From: Rhynochetos jubatus
Taxonomy: Eukaryota; Chordata; Aves; Eurypygiformes; Rhynochetidae
Reading direction: 5' to 3'
DNA length: 64,000 nucleotides
Assembly (NCBI GenBank): GCA_027574665.1
Contig: CM050654.1
Span: forward strand, 12,394,142 to 12,458,141
The notes beneath the pieces were generated by a model. It was not told where the DNA came from. It searched no databases and saw only the letters and a list, made by a program, of their open reading frames with translations. This document shows positions 49,646-62,428 of the stretch, piece by piece (within the stretch, counting starts at the first letter, position 1; each line of letters begins with the position of its first letter). The position numbers were made by a program, and so were the translations under genes.

Positions 49646-50062
49646 AGTACTAAAAAATACTAGAAAATCACACAGGAGTACTTAAATATTACTTGATCAT
49701 TAACATAGTAATTACATCAGTGCTGCTCCTCCCTGATGCCATAATTTTAAAGGTTTCAGCGTTTTCATTATAATCAGTAGCAATTATTTCCTGTGGTTCA
49801 TCGCCCATAAAATGTTCACCATGAAAAAAATAGAAAAAAAAAAAAAAGAGGCAGAGACTTTGCCATGATGGCAATTAACATCCACTGTGGTGCTTGCACA
49901 TCCCTGAACTGCAAATCACTCGAGTGGGTGCTTCATCAGGCTTCAGGGGACCACACAAGGCACATTTGTTCCTGAAAGTTTTTAATAGAGGCTTTTAACT
50001 AAGATTTTTAAGAGAACCTTTCCTGAGAAAGCAGGACACTTCTCAAATATGCCCATGTCTTT

Positions 50063-50086
50063 CCCACCCCCCACCCCCACCCCTCC
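50063..50086 (-). repeat. C-run tract with G-quadruplex potential on the minus strand
   Basis: C runs of 3, 6, 5 and 4 separated by single A, then TCC, satisfy the four-run quadruplex rule on the complementary strand. Confidence 0.8.
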
Positions 50087-50520
50087 TTTTTTCACCACCA
50101 TTTTATAGACAAGGTTCTGTACTTACTAGGCTCTATGGAACATGCAGTAGTGCTTCTACAATAACGCCAGCTACTGTGCAGAATACATTTCCTAAGGAGC
50201 CTATAATCCCTGACATAAGCATATAGAAAGTGGACTATCAAGCTGTGCTGCCATTAAAATGAAATTTCAAAAAAGTTATCAGATGTGAATTTATCTAACA
50301 AGCTCTCACACATTTTGCAAATGAATTGTAAATGGTGGTTCCTATCTACCAACCAGATTGTGTGATTAATTAATGCATTACAAGAGAAAAAAGTTTGACA
50401 TTTAAAACAAGATTGGGTGACTCTCTCAGTGTATAAGATTTTATGGTTTTGATCTGAACCACACAAAGAATTGCAACATTCAATCAACTTGAACTGTTTG
50501 TATTGATCTGCATAGAAGAT

Positions 50521-50537
50521 GGGGGGTGGGGGGTGGG
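50521..50537 (+). repeat. G-run tract with G-quadruplex potential on the plus strand
   Basis: GGGGGGTGGGGGGTGGG contains runs of 6, 6 and 3 G, enough for four G-triplets. It lies about 450 bp from the C-run tract of opposite polarity. Confidence 0.75.
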
Positions 50538-50982
50538 AAGATATATTGTCTTACTATAAGCTTTTTCCTTGTTTTATTTGCTTTGCAAGAGAGCAATATT
50601 TTTCTGAGCACAGACTGAGTGCAATGGCTCCATAAAACGGCCCAGGAGGCTTCTGCAGCACCATTAGAAGTGTGTTCTGTCTGTTCAGAAACTACTGAGC
50701 AATATTGCTGAGGAAATCGAGTCCCCTGGTATATTATTCCCACAGCTGCCATGATAAGCCAGCACTTGAAATTCACTTGAAATAATTCTGGGTTGTGGTG
50801 ACTATGATAAAGGAAGTGTAGTGAATTTTCCCCCTAAAACATAGCCTGCCATATGAATGACTCCTTGAGAAATTAAATACCTTGGGAAATCTCCTGAGAT
50901 GACAGAATTAATAATAGGACTGTAACTGTTGCATTGCAACTTCACACCACACAGGTTTTATTTACTTATTTTCCCCTCTTAC

Positions 50983-51196
50983 TTTTTTTTTTTTTTTCCC
51001 TTGTCTTCTTCTTTCTGTGCTCCAGTTTTCCAGAAGCAGATTGCGGTTGCCTTGAATTCATCTGTTATACTGAAATTACCCTCCAAGCGCTGAAAGAAGA
51101 AGATATGGGTTTTGGCACACAAGGAGATAATCTGGGAAGTAGCTGTGACTCAGGGTACAGCTTCTCCTTTGCTCCCTTCATGTTCATAAGGTAGAA
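50983..51196 (+). other. Acceptor-like tract followed by an open 165-nt segment
   Basis: T15 at 50,983-50,997 continues as a T/C tract to GTGCTCCAG ending 51,025, a strong acceptor. The segment 51,026-51,190 is 165 nt, open in one frame (residues include PEADCGCLEFICYTEIT and LKEEDMGFGTQGDNL). It is followed by AAG|GTAGAA, a mediocre donor. The peptide has coding-like composition but I do not recognise it. A second AG at 51,033 would change the frame arithmetic. Could be chance. Confidence 0.2.
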
Positions 51197-54100
51197 AAGA
51201 GGTGGGGTGCAAAGTGCATTCTCTTACCCGTTCTCAGGGTGCAGCTGGCCCAGGCTGCCGCAGCAGACTGGGTTGCTTTCATCTCCTTTAAAGTGGGTTT
51301 CAGTGACTAGAAAAGAGCATGTTAGCAAGAAATTATAGCCAAGCATGGAACAAATTCTGTCATACCCTCCATAGAAAGGCCAAGCTGTTGAGAACTAACA
51401 ACAGACCACTTATGCAATACCCTTTGAACACAAGCAAAAGGGAACCTCCCTGAGAAAACAGAGGCATCTCCTCTCAAATTAATCCATGTGATCGAACGGC
51501 TGTAGCTGAGAAGACTGTTGGTTCCCAACTGTTTAACTTTGTCACACTTTGTACCACTTGCAATGACATTTCATTACTGTGGAGTGACAGCAGCAAAAAC
51601 ACCATGCAGTTATCAGCAGGAAAGGAAATTAGTGATGATTATGATTAACAAAACAGCTCTGACATCGCCAATGCTGAAAGAAGGCACCCTCCAAAGGAAT
51701 CAAATACTGCAAGTATCAGGAATGAAATATCAGCACCACCCTGTGGTTCCCTCAATCTTGCTTCCTCCTTGTTTGGGTCACAGGGGACTGGATGTGGCCA
51801 GGCAAACCCAGAAGGAAAAGCATCATTTCCTTCTGGATTTTCTCTAGTGCTTTTTCATATGGCTGATACTAAACACTCACCCTGCTGCCCGCCTGACCAG
51901 AATGATGTCCAAAAAACTATTGAGAAAAGACAAGAGGTTTTGTGGGACTTGAGGCAATCCCTAATGAATACCCTGCTTGTCTGCAGCTGACATTCTGTCC
52001 TGTCTTCTTCATGTTTGCAGCTCTTTAAATTGTTCCCGTAGGGCAATGCAATCTGATGGCAAGCTTAAGGGAACGTAACCGAAATCTAATTGTGGTTCTG
52101 TCATAGTTTTTATAGATTCCCATGTTCTTTTCATCTCTGATTCAGACAATTAACTGGAAAATGGATACAAGTGTGGAATAAAAACTTTCCTGTGAAAATC
52201 AACATATGCAACAAGTCCTGTCATAATCAGAGTGGTTGGTTGTGCAAATCAGTACACAAATGCTATCCTAGTTTTAGCTGAATCTTCATTAATGTATCAA
52301 AATAAGAAAAAAAATAAGAGAGAGAGAAGTGCTGCATATCCTTATGGTATAATTTTTTGATGCAACAAATACTGAAGTAATTTCAACTAAACTGATGGAC
52401 TCATGTAAAAGCAAAAAATGTCATTCAAGAAGATGCTTGTGATGAATCAACAGAAGTGAGGCTACCTGTGCTCTCTCCTATAAAGATACAATCTTGTGAG
52501 TTAAAATAATCAACAGAATAGAGACTGAGCTTTCATGCCAAACTTTCCTGTTCATAAAGAGGGACAGTCCCTTTATATATAGATCACTGAAATAAATGCA
52601 AACAATCTTTCATTTTCATTTCACATTAACAAGTCTTCCAGGGATCTGACAAATTTGTGTATGAAATTCTGTTAATCTTTGTGGTTTCCTACCTTTTCAG
52701 AAAATCAAAAACTGACATAAACATAACTAATAGCTGACATTAAAACCCCCCAAAGTGGCTTACCCTTTCCTTTTGACTAAATAGCACAATGAAATCCAAA
52801 TAATAAATTTATCCAAAATATATACTAAGTTTTAAGATGCATGTGACCATCTGTGGTACAGGGTATCATTACTACATCCACACTGGATCACTGAGACATA
52901 ATGAGACACTCAGAAGCACTTCAACAAAACATCTACTTACAGCAGACTCTCACAAATGAGTAGACAATTACAGCCATAGCAAATCACGTCATTGGTCCAG
53001 TTAGCTCAGCAAGCTGTCCTGAAAAAGCCCCACGTCACCAATTCAAAGGAAAAAGCAGGTCTTTAACAGTGGACAACTGGAATCCTAGCATACCCTATTC
53101 CTCATCATAAAGACAGGGGACTGTGTAGCAAGTCAATTTTAAAAAAGTTTAGATTTCTAGAGTTACTTCCTTCCCACACTTTGAATTTGGGTGACTTCAA
53201 ACTTCTCTTAGTTTTGGGGCAGGCTTCCTTCCTTCCCACAAGGAAATAATGAGAAGGAATCTGTGTAGGAGTCTGTCGGACTGAGTGATTAGTTTAATAC
53301 TGCTGAGATTTTATTGTAATATTAATGATGGGTTAGGGTGCCTAAGGTCCTCTGTAGGCATCATTTATTATTTTAAATCTAAATAAGTAAATAAATACAA
53401 GAGTCACAGGAGAAGTTTCTTGCTTAATCTGATCAGCACTGTGGCTTAATCACAGTCACAATAAAATTAACATACATTATATATTCTACCCGTTAAAGAA
53501 ACTACACACATTGAAACTCCGATTTTATTTAAACACTAAGGAAAACATCAAGATAACAAAACTTATCAGCAAAGTGTATATTGCCACTCTACTAATTTAC
53601 TGAAAGAGTAAAGAAGGGATTCAGGACACCATATGGGAAATGCAACTATAACTTTCCCTTGAACATTTTGAATCTTGTATGTACAGCCAACCCCATCTAA
53701 ACCAGTAATGTCCGCCTTATTTTATTTACACATTTTAATCACCACACTACATCTTCAGACTACTGCATATCAGCTTTTAAGGTGTAGTAAGAAGAAATAA
53801 TTTGCAGTCAATCCAGAAAAATAAATCTACCTCAAGGTTTACATTTTTCCGTTTTTCCTAAGTTTAATTTTCTGGAGAGAGGATTACTGTTTTTCCCACT
53901 ACCATAAATATTTTTTCTTTTTCTTTTTTCTTTTTTTTTTTTTTTAATGTGAGCAGAAAACCTCTGGCTACCTACTGTCACATATTTTATACATTTTTTA
54001 AAACTCTGTGGGCATTTTGAGAGCAGCTGTAAGCAATTGGTAATGCAGCTGGTGAGCGTGACCCATTCTGTATTTGTTGGAAACATGTATTTTCAGGAGG

Positions 54101-56579
54101 TAATCTGATCCTTTGTTTTGGCAGAAAAAAGTATAGCAACAATTAAGTCAGAAGTAGTTTAACAATTAATTTCATCCTAGAACCAGCTGTATTAATATAT
54201 TAACATTATTAAATTCCATATTAGTTATGGGTAGGGAAATAGCTTTTGTACACCAACTCCTAAGGCTTATTCAATCTAATGCCATCTCAAAATCAGACAA
54301 ATCTAAGGAAAAAAAATTGTGCATAAATACTAAAGAAGACAAAATGTTCTAGTCATGAGGCTCCATTTAACACAGTTTTTCATTCAGTTCATTGCAGAGT
54401 ATCTCAGTTTCTCCTTTGAGGACAATCCCTGTTAAAATTTTTCTCGCCTCCCATATTTCCCTGTATGTATTTCATGTATTCATTTCTAGAAGTAGTGCAC
54501 ATTCTTGCCCTGTGCACACAGTGTTCTGGCTACAGTGAAATCAGACTTTTGATTATGCCCAAAAGTTGCTTTTTCAGTAATTACTTCACACATCTATGCA
54601 TATGGTTATCTAGCTAGCTGAAACCCATTTCTGATTGGGATTATTATTCTTTCCCTGGCCTTAATGGAAAGATGCAAGGAAGCAGCTTTAGAATGACTTT
54701 CAGAAATGAGTCCTTCTTATCAGGAATTAGTGTTCTGTTGAATTTCACCAACAAGTTCATTAAAGTTTGAAGAATATGAGAATGCTACAATGCAGCCAGA
54801 TGGCCCATGTCAAAGGAAAAGGTGGGGACATGTTCCTTTTGGTCTGGTGTGATTTTCAGCAGATATGTAGTATTTTCACTTGTCTATATTACATGAATAA
54901 TTCTGTTGGAAACACTTTTACCTTATGAAAACTCATTTAGCATGCCTACTTTCCTAAACATGACACATCTTAAACAGATGAGGTACCCTTTTCATAGTCT
55001 GAAAAGCACTTGGAACTAAAAGGAAGGCTTTTTATTCTTTAGATACATTTGTATTGATTCCTTCTGGAGCTGGAAAAAAAAAAGTAAAATCAAAACCAAA
55101 ATGACAGCCAAGAGCTAATCAATACCCCTGTTTTGGGAAGCTTGGCTGTAATTCTGAAAGAATTTACTTTAGCACTGCTTATGCTGAAAGTCCTGTAAGG
55201 AAGTTGCTGCCCCTAACATGAGTACTGCACACTTACTGATGGTCTCCATTTCAGATTTGCGCTTTGGTGGTGTGAAAGCTCACGCTCCCTTACAAGATTT
55301 GAATGACCCAAATATAGCCACACTCCAAGAACAGGGTGAAATCTGAATCTTTAAATTTCCACCTGCCATCAGACTGAACACATTACCATAAGTCCAGCCC
55401 GTGCCCAGTGCTGCTGAACGGTGGTAAGGAAATAAGGGGCTGTGTAAAGCAGATGGGCTGTTGTGCCAGCTGGCTGCCACTTGCTCCGAGAAAGACCCAG
55501 CAGACAGAAAAGCAGCTGAAGCACAATTCCCTTCAACATGCACTCAGGGACACACTGTACCCTGAAAAGTAAACAGGACTGACAGTCCCTGTCCATGTAT
55601 AGCTCAGGTTCCCTCCATTTCTTTAGATAAATGGAGATTTAAAAGAAATACCTATTCCTCAACGTAATTAAGCCAAAGCTACGATGCTCTCAACTTTCAA
55701 AAAGTAAGACATCGTGTTTTCCTAAAGCAGAAACAATTCATTACCCAGAAACATGTATAATGTCATGGTGGTAACAGCCACTGGTATCCATCGACCTGAG
55801 ACTCCCAGACCCATCTTACATTTAGTAAGAAAAAGCAAAGAATGAATGCTTTACTTTGTTATTCTCTCCTCAGCTAATTTTCTTTTAAATTTCATTTTCA
55901 GCTCTTCCTGCATTGCAGAGAAGTGTGTGTCAACAGACCAGAATTAAAAAGGTGACAAACTGTGAAGAATTAAAACTTCTAATTTAACAGATGAGCAACT
56001 GCAAATAACAAAATCTCAGACAAACACAATTTTAATGAAAGGTGACGTGCTGGAGATAGGATTTTTTTTCCCTTCTTTCTTCATCAGGTAACAACAAATT
56101 AGTTTAGGAAGCCATACAATAATGCTGTGAATGCCATAACAAATTCATATCCTGTGCTGTTAGTTTTGTTTGCTTGTTTGCTTTCTGAAACTATATATGA
56201 CACTTCTTTTGTAATGCTATATTTTCTTCACACTAGATGTGTCAACATTTGTTCAGGTCTGGACTAGTTCTCATTCTTATTACTATCAGGTATAGCTCTT
56301 ATTTTTCATCTCCTCAGTGAAGCTTTACATTTTAGCCTGCTGAGTGTTGGGGGGAGGGCTGGCAGTGCAGCAGCCTTTCTAAAGTTTGCTAGCACCTTGT
56401 GACATTTCACATGTAGAGGACTGGCTGGATACATGTTATCCACTTGCTTGTAATGAAATTTTCCAGTGCAATGAACATCAGGAGGAAAACTAAACATGTA
56501 TGTAAAGGAACATACTGAGCATGAAGTAACACTCCTTTACTTCTTTTAGTGGGGCAAAATACAGGCCAGTCATAAGCAC
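51197..56579. other. Non-coding stretch, nothing recognised
   Basis: AT-rich unique DNA. A pyrimidine tract lies at about 53,908-53,945. The longest frames (109 codons at 51,518-51,847 plus strand; 87 codons at 55,280-55,543 minus strand) overlap others antisense and match nothing known. Confidence 0.55.
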
Positions 56580-56695
56580 AAGTGACTTCCCTGAAGTCAA
56601 TAAGCCAAGCCCAGAACCAATACAAAGCAACAAAGTTTTGTAGAAGTTAATGAGTAACCTTACTGGCTTACACCAATTTAATTTTTTGGCCCAGT
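56580..56695 (+). repeat. Possible ancient amniote repeat scrap
   Basis: GTGACTTCCCTGAAGTCAAT, then GAGTAACCTTACTGGCTTAC, then CACCAATTTAA and TTTGGCCCAG, recalls the old reptile/bird repeat whose copies read GAAGTCAATGG...GTAACTCCACTGGATTTACACCAGT...TTTGGCCC. Strongly diverged. The assignment is from memory. Confidence 0.4.
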
Positions 56696-59600
56696 CAGAT
56701 GCAATCTACCTATCTTAGGAATGAATGCAGCACTCTCTGATTACACCCAGTAGTCAATTAAAAAAACAGCAGAGTGCTAAAACCTACTTGAAAAGAAATG
56801 GCATTACCTTCTTTACTCAAAGGGTGTAATTTAGATCAACGCATGTGAATTTTTGGCAATTCACCTACTGTTGGTAAGCATCACTTGGCTACTCGTCTGA
56901 GGATCACACTGAAATAAGTTTTCAGATGTATGCAATTAAACTCAAGTGAGCACAAAAAGAAGCTGAATAACTTCAAATAACTTACTAACAAAACACTGCG
57001 TTTACTACCTAGCAGGTGGTCACCATGTGTGGCATTAGGAAAGCCTTAACCTAAAGTGCATTGTCATACATAAGATCACTGAAATAGGTCCTTTGTCCTA
57101 GTGTGCTTCAACGTATAAAGAATGACTGGGATTTTTGTAAATTATAATTTTGTGAACTAAATGACCAAAAATTTGATCCAGATCTGATGAATGAGATTTT
57201 CAATTCAGTGACTGGGATACTCTTCCAGGTATCAAGAGTCAACTCCCAGCATTACTTCCACCTCGCAGTTCTGCATGTAACTTCCCCAGTAGTTCATAAC
57301 ATGCATGGCATAAATTCCCCTAGATAGCAGAGCACCCTGATTTTTACCTATTCTCTACTCATATACTTGAAAATAACTCTCTCATTTATTTCCATACCCA
57401 CGGCAGGTGCCACAGTAAATTCTCTGTCTCACAGTGGGATTCTCTCATATGCACCTCTACCTCACTGCGTATTAATAAGGTTCTTCACTTAATTTCCATT
57501 AGGGAATGTTTCATAAATTCAGCATAAGGGACTTACCGTTTAAATTGTTTACAAGTGACACTTTGGCTCTGCACATGTAAAGTATATATGACCATGGCGG
57601 CTGTTTGCTTATGCAACCCATCTGTGATTAATTGTTTTGTATGTTATATAATAATCTGAATTTAAAGCACATGCCACAACTTACATTTTTCCCCTCTGAC
57701 ACATAATACATACTACAGCATGAACTAGAGATGCCTTTTTAGACTGCAGCTACATTTCATCATAAATGAGTCTGGTTTATGCATGTTTGGGGAAAAAGGA
57801 CTTTACCAGTTAACAACATTCTTGAATAAATAATGGAACTGGGAGGTCATTTTGATTAGATTATACCTGGCAATTCAAAGGCCAGGAAGTATTAGCAAGC
57901 AAATATTGGAAATTATTGGAAGAAATACCTCAGATGTATCCAGTATAGGCAGAGGAGAATTATCAGTTACAACTTCACAAGAAGTCAAATGGCAGTCATT
58001 CATTTTACGCCACAGTTGAACTAAATACATATATTTCTCACAGCAACTAGGGACAGTGGTCTGGACTGTTACCTCATTGTGCCGACTTGGTGCAAAGACA
58101 AATCAGAAAGAGACAAACACTGTCCCTAATACTTGCCATCAAAACATAAAAGAGAATTAATGATTTGGAGGAGAACATGAGAATATCATAGTAATACTTT
58201 AATCAGCAAAATAAGCAACTGTCTTTGCACACTGGGAAAAGTAATGTCAGGTTTTGGGAGACATTGTGGAATGGGGAAATCCGATAAACACAACATCTTT
58301 GATCACAACAAATTTGTTCCAAGTTGGGGGCATAGAATGGCAAGAAACATTAATGTGCTTGTTTGAGATTTTAGCAAGAAGATAAGGAAGATTGACATAT
58401 GCCAGAGACAGCATTTTAAAGTACTCAAAACCAGTTTGTAGGATGGAGTTAGGTAACTAAGTGCCCAGTGATAAGACAAGAAATCACATGTATTTTAATA
58501 AAGAAGGGAGTTAGAGCAAAGGTAAATGTAACACAAAAAAAGTGACATTATCAAAGGGGCAAGGTAGGGAAGTGATATTTGCAGCTGCATTTGGGTAAAC
58601 AAGAGCTGGCAAAATTTAAATCCATTGAGTCAGCTGAAGGACCTTGCAACAGATGAATCAGAAGTTATGTGCTTCCTGATATTAAATGTGAAAGAGAAGG
58701 AAGAAAGAGCAGTAGCTAGAGGTCTGATCAATGACAAGAGCAATTTGCTGGGTGGGAAAGAGTATGAGAGTAAAATCATACTTGCATTATCTAGAGACAG
58801 AGGGAGAGATGAGTGAGCAGTTAAGAGTACAGAAAAGTGGATGGAATGTGACCAAGAAAGACCAGGGGATTGCCCAAACAGGTTTCTCCTCTTCCTTTTT
58901 TACAGGAAGAAAACAGAGGAGAAACTTGTGTATATTTCTATCAACTTCAGCCCTGATCTACAATTGAAACCACTCCTGTCACAATAAAAAAGATTTTTGA
59001 CTCTCTCTTGAGAAGGAGAATATCAGTCTGTCAAACAAAATAACTAGTCAACATGAATATCAAAGACTGCGGTTCTGACCCTTGAGCAATTTTTAGCCCA
59101 GCAGGTAGTGCTAGGTCTATCCCTGCACTCAGTGCCTGCTCAGCTCCAGGCTAATGAGGATTCACAAGACTGTGATCTGAAGTGGTCTGATTGCACACCC
59201 TTCACATGGTATGTAAAAACTGCCCCATTATATTTATTGCCCTTTAAATAAAAAGGAACATCCTGCCTGGGGAAGTACAGTATTTATTAGCTGTTCTCAT
59301 GAGGACGGCTATTTCCCTTATGAGCTATCTGATTTTGCTGAAGATTCTTCTTTGAATCTGCCTATTGATATGTTCAGCACTTTTTACTCCAGAATATTTT
59401 TTCTCATCACCTTTTTCAACTGAGTGACTGAGCCATACCATATGCTTCCACTGCCATGTAAGACTTCCTCCTAAATCACTGCTAAAATAGATATTCTATC
59501 CTACAGAAAAGCCTGGATCCTGATCTTATCTGTAAGACCAAAATCTGTTAACAAACTCCCATTCACTACAAAAGTCAGATCCTGCAGCAGGTGCTCCTGA

Positions 59601-62388
59601 CTCCTCTTGCCTCTAATGGAAAAAGATCTCTTTAACAATTTCTTTCCTTAAGAAATTAACTATGATACTGGCTTTAACAGAAAGAGGAAAGGAATAGATG
59701 TCCCACTTGATGCTGCTTTTTTCTGTTGCACAATATATTAAATAATAAGCCTGAGTATTAATTCAACAGGGACAAAATGTGATGTAGAAATGATGTACAC
59801 ATTAAAGCATTCATTCAGATTAATAAAAATATTGATGGTATGATGCAGAACCATTTGTATTGTACCATATTCAGGTAGAAGGACAAATAAAAACCAAATA
59901 AGATTGTTAATAATCTTTCAGGGAATAGTTAAATATTTTCAATAAATCAGATTCATGGAAATGATCACACTTTTTAAGCAGGAACATATTATGTTGCCAT
60001 TATTTATGTGTAAGATGCAGACTTAATATGAAACATATCACCTATTTATCTTAAATAACACTTAAGCAACTCTACAGTATCTTATGAAATATTCTCTATT
60101 ATTTAGTAAAGTTAGAAGCCTGGCAACAGGCTATCCAAGTTTCTAACTCTGTTGATTTCCACCTAAAATAGAAATAGCAGTCCAAGTACAATATAGGATC
60201 TGGAATCCTTGTAGGTATTATGACACAGATGTTCCTCAACTCTAAAAATCTAAAGGTAAAAGGAGAAGCAATGTAAGTCGTGAAAGCTATGGTGAGGCAG
60301 GCTGTCCCCCTCTTCTTGTCTCCCAAACAAACCACGTTTCAGTCTTTTGATCCTTGGTCTTAAGTGAATCCTTCCAACTATAATGACGATTCTATGCCTA
60401 ATCTTTGAACGATATTTGATTTGCCAAGACATTTATCTCCAATGAAGGTACCCCTACATCTAAAAAGCCACTGAAGGGGACCTTATTTTTCTGCTCTATA
60501 GCATAATGACTGTGTATTCCTCCTTAACTTTTTGCTGCTGTGCTGCAAAATCATCTCTAATTTCCAATCTGTTATCTCCCTGAACTTTGGTAGTGATATG
60601 CTTTGCTAGGTCTTTCTCTCCCACTGAATAATTTTGTATTAATTTTCTCTAGATATACTTATAATTCATTTTCAAAGGCTCTAAGGCTTCTAAGTCTTGC
60701 CTGTTCTTTTTGGTCTACACTTTAAGTTCTTTTTCCTTTGGTTTGGAACTCTGGTATTGGCAACTCTTCACAAGACAATGTCATCTATAGATTTCATTAA
60801 TTTTATTTTTCTGCCATTTTATAGTTATAAAAACCAGCACAAGCCTCTTATAAGAAGAGATCAAGCACAAGAAACATTCAGCAAGAAAAAAGCCTGTACA
60901 CTGCTACTTCATAATTTAGTGATTCATCCTTCTTTCTGATTTTGATGTAGATTGCATGTCCATACACAAACCAACTGCTTCACAAGCACATTTTCAGATA
61001 CATGAAGAATTCATATAATTCATATTACAGCCATCATGCTCTCCCCAGTGCTTAAGGGTGTAATTTGTTTGCAAGAATAGCACTTGAGTTTGAGTGGCAA
61101 TGTCTATCCTCTGTGAATCCAAATCACTTTTTGTTTATGCCCCTAGATCATTAAGGGCTTTCATCAGTACTCACTTTGTTAATTGGGGGGGTAGACAGGG
61201 GCTAACTTCTTTACACAGTTGAGTGGCACTGGTAGTCTCTCTGGCATCACAAAGAGGAGACCTGCTGCACCTCAAACACCACTCTGAGGCCACTCAGACT
61301 CTCTTGGAGAGATCAGGGCTTGAGAGAAAGACAGAACTACACTAATATAGAGGAAATAGTTTCTGGACCTACACAGTACAAAGATTTTAAACAAACATAT
61401 TTGTATGGGAGAGTATGCTATAACCTGCTGTGTATGTACAAGCTGTCCTGGTGCAGATCTTTGCTATTCTGCTTATTCACTGTGACTATTAACATTCAGA
61501 GCTAGGTGAAGACCAAGACCATAGTCAGGTAGGTGTTCTGCATACATAAGAGAGCAGAAAGTTCAGCCACAGGGAAATGCAAGCATTGGTAGGTTGATGG
61601 GTATATTGTGGCATCAACCTTGCAAGCATCCACACCTGTGACATGCAAACATGGAGGGACACACAAAGCAGCAAAAGCTCCATTGTGTCTAAAAGCTGAG
61701 CATGTCAGACATGTGGAGCATCACTACCTGATGAAATGTACTCCCTAAGGAGCAAATGAGTTTCCAATCCAATTATTTCAGGAGCAGGGACTAAAGATCA
61801 GTCTTAGAACCTACTCTCCCTGTCTTTTTAGACAGGTTTTTTTTTTTGTGGCTACAAACATCTGGCAAAATAAAAGTATGCAAGGAATTTTTTGGCTCTG
61901 GAACATCAGGTGTTGCATTTGCAGCCATCTCCCATTTCCTCCAAAGAGACAACAGGCAGACACAAATGTAGGGCAGCACTAGGAAACTGTAAGCGTTGAT
62001 CAGCATGGCAAATTCAGCATGACAGAGGGAGGGTGTAACTAGCAGTCTTGCAGCAGGGAGACTGGCATGATTCAGATTTGCAAGTGTTTACTGGGGGTTC
62101 TCGGTTCTTCATAGCTACCATGAGCCTGCTCAGAAAGGTGAGCTGCTCTCATTGGCAGGAACTGGGGGACAAGGTCTCAGTTTCTGAATTGAGAGTGAGG
62201 AAGAGCTGTGAAAGTGAAGTGGAGTCTTCCTGCTCATTACATTCCTAGCTATTTTGTGCAGTCCTGGCACTACAGATATTTTAGAATTTAGAGTTTAAAA
62301 TGTCAGTATCAAAGATTTGCTTGATCTATGTAGTTCTCCGTAGCTGGTGTTTATTTTGTCTACTACGGAAAAGCAAATTTGTGTTCTC
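56696..62388. other. Non-coding stretch, nothing recognised
   Basis: AT-rich unique DNA. Frames are below 80 codons. A G7 run lies near 61,185-61,191. Nothing else is recognised. Confidence 0.55.
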
Positions 62389-62428
62389 TGTGTGCGTGTA
62401 TATATGTGTGCATATGTGCATATATATA
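62389..62428. repeat. Alternating TG/CA/TA microsatellite
   Basis: About 40 bases of near-perfect alternating purine and pyrimidine (TGTGTGCGTGTATATATGTG, then continuing CATATGTGCATATATATA). A degenerate dinucleotide repeat that could adopt Z-DNA or cruciform structure. Confidence 0.8.

Larger units (their letters stand above)
49646..50982. other. Non-coding stretch with two G/C-run motifs
   Basis: AT-rich unique DNA. An interrupted A-run lies at 49,824-49,846. C-rich runs at 50,063-50,086 and G-rich runs at 50,521-50,537 are listed separately. Frames of 60-98 codons are unrecognised. Confidence 0.5.
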
